This document shows, in pieces, positions 35,802 to 42,570 of a DNA stretch of 64,000 bases. The notes under the pieces are model-generated. The model was not told the DNA's origin. It searched no databases and saw only the letters and a program-made list of their open reading frames with translations. The first letter of the stretch is position 1; the number at the start of each line of letters is the position of its first letter. The translations under genes were made by a program, and so were the position numbers. The DNA is from Flavobacterium palustre (lineage in GTDB: Bacteria; Bacteroidota; Bacteroidia; Flavobacteriales; Flavobacteriaceae): positions 1,143,185-1,207,184 of the forward strand of contig NZ_BMGA01000001.1 in the NCBI RefSeq assembly GCF_014639535.1. Direction: 5' to 3'.

Positions 35802-38800
35802 ATGAAAAATAAACAAATTTGGTCTTATGTAGTTCCTTTATTCGCTGTTTATTTCTGTTGTTTGACAGGATTAAAGGCTCAGAATCTCTTTTTTGAAAAA
35901 ATTAGCGGCCGGGAAGTAAATCCCGTTACTCAAATACATGGGATTGCTAAGGATTCTGTGGGTTATATCTGGATTGGGAGCTGGAATGGCGCTTACCGAT
36001 ATGACGGAAAAACATTTGACTTCTATTATCATAATCCTAATGATAAAACATCGTTGCCCAATAACCGAATCCGTAATATCATTTCGGATAAGAAATTGGG
36101 ACTTTGGTTTTTAACCTTTGATAAAAAATATGTTCGCTTTAATTATCAGCTAAATTCCTTTAAAATTGTTGCCAATGCTGAAGTTCCAAAAAGTATAGTT
36201 GAAAAACTAAGCAGTAATTCCAATTTGTTAAATAAAAACCGTATTGTAAACGGGAAAAGGTATCTTTTAAAGGATCATCTGTTTACCTCTCAGGATATAA
36301 AATCAGGAGAGGAATATAGTTATACGGCCAATATTAATCATCCGGGACAATTATTGGATGATTATATCACCGATTTTTTTATAGATGATCAAAATATAAT
36401 CTGGCTGGGAACCCGTGGAGGGGATGTTTATAAGGCAAATCCAAACCGGAATCCTTTTGAACTGCATTACAGTTTTAGAAAAGGCAGTGAGAATACCAAA
36501 TTGGCTACAGTCAAAGGGATATTAAAAGTAGCGGATAAAATTTGGCTGGCTACCGATGAAGGCACACTTATTTACAACAAAGATGGTTTGGATTACAATA
36601 ATCCTTTTTATCGATCGAATAGTCAGATTAAATATGTGCGTAGTTTTTTCAGGGATAGTAAAGGCAGAATTTGGATTGGGGGCATTAGCGGCCTGGAATG
36701 TTACAATCCTAAAACAAATCAATGTAAATCGATAATCAGTAGGGTTTTATGTCCCAAATTAGAAACCTGGTCTGTTTATGCAATGGAAGCATCAGGGAAT
36801 AATTATTTATGGGTAGGACTTTATAATGGTATGGCACGTATCGATTTAAGCAACGACAGCATTCGCTTTTTTAATTTAGCAGATAAGGTTAAAGACCGAA
36901 GCGTTATGGATATTTTATCGGTAAATGATCATGAACTTTGGTTGGCAACAGAAGGAAATGGGGTTATTCGATTAAAAATAAACAATAAAGGAGTTATTTA
37001 TGACGAATTATTGTTGAATACTTTCGGGGCTGATTCAGCGAATAAAATTTCAGGAAATATTATTTATGCTTTGCATAAAGACAAACGCGGAAATATTTGG
37101 GTAGGAACCAGTGAAGGTCTGAATAAAATTAATCTCCATACGAATCCGATGAAAATTGAGAAAGTCCAATTATTATCGGAAACACCTAATATTTATATTT
37201 CATCGATAACGGATGATGCTAAAGGAAATCTCTGGATTGCCCACAAACAGGGAATCTCGATGATTAATATTGTTACTAATAAGATTTCCAATTATCGAAA
37301 AGAAGATCAGTTTGGTTCCTGGACTTTTTCGGACAGGGCTTTTTATAAAGACCCGCTGAGTCAGAAAATATATTTTGGGGATAAAAATGGTTATTTGGTT
37401 TTTAATCCGGCTGAGATAAAAACAGTAGTGACCAATAATAAACTGATTTTTAAAAGCCTGTATTTATCGAATGAGAAAGTGATTCCGATGGATACTGTAA
37501 AAGGAAGGGACGTTTTGACTAAGGATTTGTCGCAAACCCAATCGATTCAACTGGATTATGATAATCGAAATTTTGCGATAGAATTAGCTTCTTTAAATTA
37601 TAATAAAACCAATAAGGAAGTTTATGAGTACATGCTGGAAGGTTATGAGGACAAATGGATTAAGACAACGGGAAGTAAAATAACCTATAATAAAGTGCCT
37701 CCGGGAAGCTACGTTTTTAAAGCCCGTATTGTGTCGCTTAATAATACAAAATCACCAATAACCGCTTTAGAAGTACATGTTGATGCGCCCTGGTATGGAA
37801 CCTGGCTGGCTAGGATTTTGTTTTTAACTTTATTAGCGGGGATTGTTTATTGGGTTTTCAAATCGATACTGTATCGGGATCGTTTGCAAAACGAAATCAA
37901 ATTAGAGCGTCTAAATGCTGAAAAACAAGAAGAGTTAAACAAAGAAAAAATTGAGTTTTTTACCAAGATTTCCCATGATTTAAAGACACCTTTAACGTTA
38001 ATTGTAGATCCTTTAAAACGCCTTCAGGACGAAACATTGGTTCCCGAAGATAAGGAAGTCTATTTTTCAATTGTCAATAGGAATATTAGTTATTTGAGTA
38101 AGCTGATAGCTCAGATTTTGGATTTCAGAAAATCAGAAACCGGAAAATTAAAAAGCAATCCTACAGTTCAGGATTTTAATGTGTTTATAGAAAGCTGTTA
38201 CAATACGTTTAAATTTATTTCGATAAAACGAAATATTGGCCTGCAATTGCATACTTCCGAAAAAACATTGCCTTGTTATCTGGATTTTGAAAAAACAGAA
38301 CAAATTATTACCAATATTGTCTCCAATGCTTTTAAATACACGCCTGATGGTGGGAAAGTGAGTATTTCGGTAACGCATAATACTGCCACATCGTCTATTG
38401 ATATTGTAATTGAAGACAATGGTATTGGAATCGAGGAATCGGAATTAGAGAAAATTTTCGAACCTTTTAATAATGTGGGACCAAGTCCGTATTATGGTTA
38501 TTCATCCGGTATTGGTTTGTCGCTAACCAGAAATCTGGTGCACTTTTTAAATGGAACAATAAGCATTGAAAGTGTTTTGAAAAAAGGTACAAAAGTATTC
38601 ATCAGCTTACCATTTGTTGCTGCTGCATCAGAGGATGTAGTGGAGACAGCTCATGAAAAAACGTCTTTTGAAGATAACTATCCGGTTCAGCCGATGGATG
38701 AGCAGCCTTTTGAAGGCAATAAGCCAACCCTTTTGATAGTGGAAGACAATCCTGATATTCAAACCTATTTGAATAAAGAATTGAGTAAAGATTATATAGT

Positions 38801-39467
38801 GTTTCAGGAGTATGATGGTAAAAAAGGATTAGAAACAGCTGTTAAACAAATTCCGGATATCATCGTTTCGGATATTATGATGCCCGAAATGGAGGGAACC
38901 GAACTTTGTAAAGCATTAAAAAGTGATGAAAATACCTGTCATATACCGGTTATTTTATTAACGGCTAAAGGAGCCGACGAAAGCAAAATTGAAGCCTATA
39001 ATTTAGGCGCCGAAGCTTATGTGATGAAACCTTTTAATGTGGATGTGTTAAGGGCCCAAATTAAAAGTGTTTTAGAAAACAGAATCATCCTGCAGAAAAA
39101 ATTGGCAGGCATTGCAACCATTGAGCAGTTGCAGGAAGAAATGCCTGATCAGGATAATGAGTTTTTGGAAAAAGTAATTCATTTGATTCAGCTGAATATG
39201 GAAGATGTCGAATTCAATTCGGAAGAATTGGCTAAACTGCTCCATATCAGTTCAAGACAATTGTATCGAAAATTAAAGGGAATATCCGGTAATACTGTGC
39301 ATGAATTTATTACGAAAGTAAAGATGAATCAGGCCGAAGAATTACTCCTTAATTCTAATTTGAACATTTCTCAGATTGCCTATAAGTTAGGTTTTTCGGA
39401 ACCGTCTAACTTCTCCAGAACTTTCTCTAAGCATTTTGGCTGTAGTCCTTCACAGTATGGGAAATAG
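35802..39467 (+). CDS. Hybrid two-component system regulator (HTCS)
   Basis: 1221 residues from the ATG at 35802 (MKNKQIWSYVVPLFAVYF, an export signal). Order of parts: periplasmic beta-propeller repeats of the Reg_prop type (about 40-560, e.g. GYIWIGSWNGAYRYDGK, GNIWVGTSEGLNKIN), a Y_Y_Y domain (about 590-660), a membrane helix (about 667-690), HisKA with His725 in FFTKISHDLKTPLTL, HATPase (N-box NIVSNAFKYTPDGG; GIGLSLTRNLV), receiver with Asp1024 in IIVSDIMMPEMEG, and a C-terminal AraC-type HTH ending in GFSEPSNFSRTFSKHFGCSPSQYGK. Such proteins sense a released oligosaccharide and activate a nearby polysaccharide locus; the locus begins at 42571. All key residues are present. Confidence 0.95.
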   Translation: MKNKQIWSYVVPLFAVYFCCLTGLKAQNLFFEKISGREVNPVTQIHGIAKDSVGYIWIGSWNGAYRYDGKTFDFYYHNPNDKTSLPNNRIRNIISDKKLGLWFLTFDKKYVRFNYQLNSFKIVANAEVPKSIVEKLSSNSNLLNKNRIVNGKRYLLKDHLFTSQDIKSGEEYSYTANINHPGQLLDDYITDFFIDDQNIIWLGTRGGDVYKANPNRNPFELHYSFRKGSENTKLATVKGILKVADKIWLATDEGTLIYNKDGLDYNNPFYRSNSQIKYVRSFFRDSKGRIWIGGISGLECYNPKTNQCKSIISRVLCPKLETWSVYAMEASGNNYLWVGLYNGMARIDLSNDSIRFFNLADKVKDRSVMDILSVNDHELWLATEGNGVIRLKINNKGVIYDELLLNTFGADSANKISGNIIYALHKDKRGNIWVGTSEGLNKINLHTNPMKIEKVQLLSETPNIYISSITDDAKGNLWIAHKQGISMINIVTNKISNYRKEDQFGSWTFSDRAFYKDPLSQKIYFGDKNGYLVFNPAEIKTVVTNNKLIFKSLYLSNEKVIPMDTVKGRDVLTKDLSQTQSIQLDYDNRNFAIELASLNYNKTNKEVYEYMLEGYEDKWIKTTGSKITYNKVPPGSYVFKARIVSLNNTKSPITALEVHVDAPWYGTWLARILFLTLLAGIVYWVFKSILYRDRLQNEIKLERLNAEKQEELNKEKIEFFTKISHDLKTPLTLIVDPLKRLQDETLVPEDKEVYFSIVNRNISYLSKLIAQILDFRKSETGKLKSNPTVQDFNVFIESCYNTFKFISIKRNIGLQLHTSEKTLPCYLDFEKTEQIITNIVSNAFKYTPDGGKVSISVTHNTATSSIDIVIEDNGIGIEESELEKIFEPFNNVGPSPYYGYSSGIGLSLTRNLVHFLNGTISIESVLKKGTKVFISLPFVAAASEDVVETAHEKTSFEDNYPVQPMDEQPFEGNKPTLLIVEDNPDIQTYLNKELSKDYIVFQEYDGKKGLETAVKQIPDIIVSDIMMPEMEGTELCKALKSDENTCHIPVILLTAKGADESKIEAYNLGAEAYVMKPFNVDVLRAQIKSVLENRIILQKKLAGIATIEQLQEEMPDQDNEFLEKVIHLIQLNMEDVEFNSEELAKLLHISSRQLYRKLKGISGNTVHEFITKVKMNQAEELLLNSNLNISQIAYKLGFSEPSNFSRTFSKHFGCSPSQYGK

Positions 39468-39542
39468 TTTTTCTGTTTGTAAGAATATTTAAATATATTT
39501 GAGGGATAAATAAGTTTGAGTTTGTCAGACATAATATACAAG

Positions 39543-39556
39543 TTACCACCAAGCTA
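39543..39556. repeat. Left inverted repeat bracketing the HEPN gene
   Basis: TTACCACCAAGCTA lies 8 bp before the GTG start of the HEPN gene and is the complement (13 of 14) of TAGCCTGGTGGTAA at 41095-41108. Confidence 0.7.
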
Positions 39557-39564
39557 AAAAAAAC

Positions 39565-41094
39565 GTGAGCATAAGCTATAAAGAAATATTAAACCTCAAA
39601 AACCTTAATGATTTTAAAGCTGATGATGTTACTAATTTATTAGCAATAATTTTCGAAACCGGACGAGAAAATAAGAGTAAAAAGGATATCATTTTTGGTC
39701 TAAATCTTTCGGAAAAACAAAACTTGGAAAATTTCTCTGATGAGAATAAAATGATTTTTCATTTTAATGTTGCAAATGGTTGGTCATATTTACAACAATT
39801 AAATGAAAATATTAGATCTGATGAATTTTGGGATTTTAACTTAGAAGAATCTGAAAAGCAAGTGATCCATTTAAGATTAGCACTTTCATTTTCAGGAAAA
39901 AGCGTAAACAATTACAAAAAATGTGAAATTTTAACCAATTTAGGAATTATTTTTAACCATTTAGGTAGATTTTCAGAAGCTCAATCTTACTGGCAACAAG
40001 CAATTAAAATTGACTCATCTTTTTCAATGGCAATTGGAAATATCGGATATAATTTAGTCCACTATTCCAAAATATTGTATGATAATGGACATCAGCTCTT
40101 ATTTTTAAAATTTGCATATAAATATTTAAATAAAGCTATTGACTCTGATATTTATGAAGAAGCAAAAATAGCCTTTAAAAATACAAGTACATTTTTAGAA
40201 TCAATTGTTAAAATAGAAGAACTAAAAGATATTCAAAATTTAGAAAATTTTTCTATTGGAAATACTCAAGAAGAACAAGAATACAGAACTTGGTGTTTGA
40301 AAAAAAAGCTTTTTTTAAATCCTCTTAATGACATTATAATAGACAATATTGCTGGACACGATTGTTTATTTCTTCCTACTATTACTTTAAAATTTGACAA
40401 ACCACCAATTTATCAAACAATATTTAATCAAATTAAGCAAGAGTTTGTTTTTGCTAGACATCTCTTATTTGAAGGTCTTACTCATAAAACAACACATTAT
40501 TCCGATAAAGACAATATCCAACTAGACACATTGGATTATGCTGTTTACTCTCACAGTAGTGAAAAAATCAAAACTACTTTTAGAATATGTTATTCTATTC
40601 TAGACAAGATTGGATATTTAATTAACGATTATCTAAACTTAGATTATAAGCCTCACGAAGTTTCATTTAGAAGTATTTGGACTTTGTCAGATAAGAAAAC
40701 AAAAAAAACAAAAATAAATAATAAAATAATAGAAACCCAAAATTGGGCTTTTAGAGGTTTATATTGGTTAAGTAAAGATCTCTACGAAAAAAACGAAGAG
40801 TTTTCGCTTTCAATTGAACCTGAAGCAAAAAAGTTAGCACAAATTAGGAATTTTATTGAGCATAAATCTTTTAAAATTGTAGAATTTGGAGAAACAGGTT
40901 TATCCGACAATGAATTAACATATGTAATTACACGAGAAGAATTTGAGAAAAAAACTTTGAAATTAGTTACTTTAATTAGAGCAAGTGTGATTTATCTATC
41001 ACTTGGAATTAATCTGGAAGAGAAAAAGAAAATAATATTCCAGCCAGCTTTACCAATTGATTTTATTGAATTGAGAGATGAATTCAAACGTTAA
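39565..41094 (+). CDS. Large TPR-HEPN protein, LA2681-like
   Basis: 509 residues; the start is GTG (39565), since no ATG fits and the ORF before it is short. Residues about 75-190 contain TPR-like helices (LTNLGIIFNHLGRFSEAQSYWQQAIKIDSSFSMAIGNIGYNLVHY). The C-terminal half resembles the LA2681-like HEPN family: NPLNDIIIDNIAGHDCLFLPTITL, NWAFRGLYWLSKDLYE, and the HEPN ribonuclease signature RNFIEH with Arg428 and His433 (Rx4H). HEPN proteins of this type are thought to be RNases in phage defence or abortive infection. The gene is tightly bracketed by inverted repeats (39543-39556; 41095-41108). Family assignment from memory of motifs; activity inferred. Confidence 0.7.
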   Translation: MSISYKEILNLKNLNDFKADDVTNLLAIIFETGRENKSKKDIIFGLNLSEKQNLENFSDENKMIFHFNVANGWSYLQQLNENIRSDEFWDFNLEESEKQVIHLRLALSFSGKSVNNYKKCEILTNLGIIFNHLGRFSEAQSYWQQAIKIDSSFSMAIGNIGYNLVHYSKILYDNGHQLLFLKFAYKYLNKAIDSDIYEEAKIAFKNTSTFLESIVKIEELKDIQNLENFSIGNTQEEQEYRTWCLKKKLFLNPLNDIIIDNIAGHDCLFLPTITLKFDKPPIYQTIFNQIKQEFVFARHLLFEGLTHKTTHYSDKDNIQLDTLDYAVYSHSSEKIKTTFRICYSILDKIGYLINDYLNLDYKPHEVSFRSIWTLSDKKTKKTKINNKIIETQNWAFRGLYWLSKDLYEKNEEFSLSIEPEAKKLAQIRNFIEHKSFKIVEFGETGLSDNELTYVITREEFEKKTLKLVTLIRASVIYLSLGINLEEKKKIIFQPALPIDFIELRDEFKR

Positions 41095-41232
41095 TAGCCT
41101 GGTGGTAACACTTGCTACAAGAGATTTGGGTATTTAGCTTAATTTGAAAATAGTCTTGTATTTGGGAAGTTTAGTCAAATTCGAAATAAGGCTTAATTTA
41201 ATCCAAAGATTTCTTTAGTAGGACGTTAACAG
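41095..41232 (+). repeat. Right inverted repeat and attC-like imperfect stem
   Basis: TAGCCTGGTGGTAA (41095-41108) begins immediately after the HEPN stop and mirrors 39543-39556. The following 120 bp fold imperfectly on themselves: GGTAAC with GTTAAC (41225-41230), GCTAC with GTAGG, and the TTTGG/CCAAA pair. The layout, with short conserved ends around a self-complementary spacer right after a single ORF, recalls integron cassette recombination sites, though the canonical GTTRRRY core is not exact. Confidence 0.4.
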
Positions 41233-41285
41233 TAATTATTAAGTCACTCCTGTCAAAGAACATTTTTTTGTTTAAATTTGTACTT

Positions 41286-41585
41286 ATGGGAATAGTTGAT
41301 AAAAATAGAGAAGATTTGATAAAACTTTGTACAATGTACAATGTGGAAAAAATGTATCTATTTGGTTCGGCTTTGAATGCTAACTTTAATAAGGAAAGCG
41401 ATATTGACTTTCTAGTAAAATTCAAATCTATCGAGTTGTCAAAGTATTTTGATAATTATATGGATTTTAAAGAAAAATTAGAGGAATTATTTGAACGTGA
41501 AGTTGACTTAGTTGAGGAGCAAACTCTAAGAAACCCAATCTTAATCAATTCAATCAATAAATCTAAAGAGCTTATTTATGGATGA
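41286..41585 (+). CDS. mntA: MNT-type nucleotidyltransferase (MntA-like antitoxin)
   Basis: 99 residues from the ATG at 41286 (MGIVDKNREDLIKLC). The minimal nucleotidyltransferase signature GSx10DxD is exact: Gly27-Ser28 in YLFGSALNANF and Asp39/Asp41 in SDIDFLV, with EVDLVEE supplying the third acidic position. In the MntA/HepT systems the antitoxin inactivates the HEPN toxin by adding AMP units to a tyrosine. Its last 8 bp overlap the HepT start (41578-41585), as in characterised pairs. A TAAATTTG box sits just before it (41273-41280), giving a very short or no leader. Confidence 0.87.
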   Translation: MGIVDKNREDLIKLCTMYNVEKMYLFGSALNANFNKESDIDFLVKFKSIELSKYFDNYMDFKEKLEELFEREVDLVEEQTLRNPILINSINKSKELIYG

Positions 41586-41925
41586 AAGAATTCTTAAATG
41601 GCTTTTCGATATTAAAATATGTATTGATGAAATTGACAGCTTTTTCAAAGAAGAAGAAAAAGATTTTTTCAAATACAGAAATAACCTGATGCTTAAAAGA
41701 GCAGTTGAAAGAAATCTTGAGATCATTGGTGAAGCGGTAAACAGAATTATAACTCGCGATAATTCATTTACTGAAAAAATTAGCAATGCAAAAGCAATCA
41801 TTGGATTGAGAAATCAAGTTATTCATGCTTATGATAACATTTCTGACGAGAACATTTGGTCAATCCTTATCAATCATCTTCCAAAATTAAAATTTGAAGT
41901 GGACAGATTAATTCAGGAGAACTAA
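41578..41925 (+). CDS. hepT: HepT-like HEPN toxin (DUF86)
   Basis: 115 residues, all-helical DUF86/HEPN fold. The toxin motif RX4HXY is complete: Arg78, His83 and Tyr85 in GLRNQVIHAYDNIS; the tyrosine is the residue AMPylated by MntA in studied homologues. RAVERNLEIIGEAVNRI is the other conserved helix. As an RNase it cleaves tRNA or mRNA until neutralised. It overlaps mntA by 8 bp and is followed after 66 bp by an unrelated HigA-like gene. Confidence 0.9.
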   Translation: MDERILKWLFDIKICIDEIDSFFKEEEKDFFKYRNNLMLKRAVERNLEIIGEAVNRIITRDNSFTEKISNAKAIIGLRNQVIHAYDNISDENIWSILINHLPKLKFEVDRLIQEN

Positions 41926-41991
41926 AAAAAGTTACTTTTAAGCAGCGGTTTATTGCACAACCTTGGAATATTTTTCTACAAAAAAATAATT

Positions 41992-42291
41992 ATGAGTAAA
42001 TACAATAATATCAAAACTTTTGATGAGCTAATTGATCTGGAGCACGGAAAAATAGGTACAGAGACCAGAAATAAGTATGAGGAAAACTCACAGCTATTTA
42101 TTATTAGCGAAATGCTAAAAGAAGCCCGAAAAGAAGCTAATCTTACTCAGGAACAATTAGCAGAAAAAGCAGGGACAAAGAAAAGTTATATTTCAAAGAT
42201 TGAGAATGCAAAAGGTAATATTCAGCTTTCAACGCTGATTCGAATTTTTGAAATTGGCTTAAACAGAAGAATCGGTTTGACTTTTCTGTAA
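41992..42291 (+). CDS. Orphan HigA-like XRE-family antitoxin/repressor
   Basis: 99 residues from the ATG at 41992 (MSKYNNIKTFDELIDLEHG); the upstream ATG at 41953 adds an unlikely hydrophobic stretch. The HTH (about 42-97) reads LKEARKEANLTQEQLAEKAGTKKSYISKIENAKGN, followed by IQLSTLIRIFEIGLNRRIGLTFL, closely like HigA antitoxins of RelE/HigB pairs. The expected toxin gene, normally immediately upstream, is absent; the 66 bp before it hold no RelE remnant that I can see. It may be a decayed pair or may regulate its neighbours. Confidence 0.8.
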   Translation: MSKYNNIKTFDELIDLEHGKIGTETRNKYEENSQLFIISEMLKEARKEANLTQEQLAEKAGTKKSYISKIENAKGNIQLSTLIRIFEIGLNRRIGLTFL

Positions 42292-42327
42292 ACAGAAGCG
42301 TTAGTTAATAAGTATAATTACTTTAGT

Positions 42328-42375
42328 AATCTGCCGAATCTGCGTGAAAATAATCTCACGCAGATTCGGCAGATT
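42328..42375 (+). terminator. Strong hairpin terminator closing the island
   Basis: AATCTGCCGAATCTGCGTGA (42328-42347) is perfectly complementary to TCACGCAGATTCGGCAGATT (42356-42375), followed by a T tract. It separates the HigA-like gene from the GH2 promoter. The sequence type (repeated CTGCGTGA words) is a widespread flavobacterial intergenic motif. Confidence 0.8.
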
Positions 42376-42450
42376 TTTTTTAATTTAGGTTATATCCATT
42401 TTCAGTTGTCAGATTGTGCCATTTCTTGTCAAATACGGTCAAATGTCAGG

Positions 42451-42508
42451 ATATGACAGAAAATGGCAACTATTGATAATTCAAAATATAGAGGGAAATC
42501 TACATTTG
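42451..42508 (+). promoter_or_regulatory. PUL operator copy A plus -7 box, upstream of first GH2
   Basis: A 32-bp element (42451-42482) carries the three blocks TGACA, TGGCA and TGATA shared with copies at 52044, 57667 and 59806. GATAAT (42475-42480) is followed by exactly 20 bp and TACATTTG (42501-42508), a -7 box with no recognisable -33. In addition TGCCATTTCTTGTCA (42417-42431) mirrors TGACAGAAAATGGCA (42454-42468). Confidence 0.65.
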
Positions 42509-42570
42509 TAAAAGCTTATGGCGAAGTATAAGTGTTATAATTTCGAATGAATAATTAATAAAAAAGTAAT

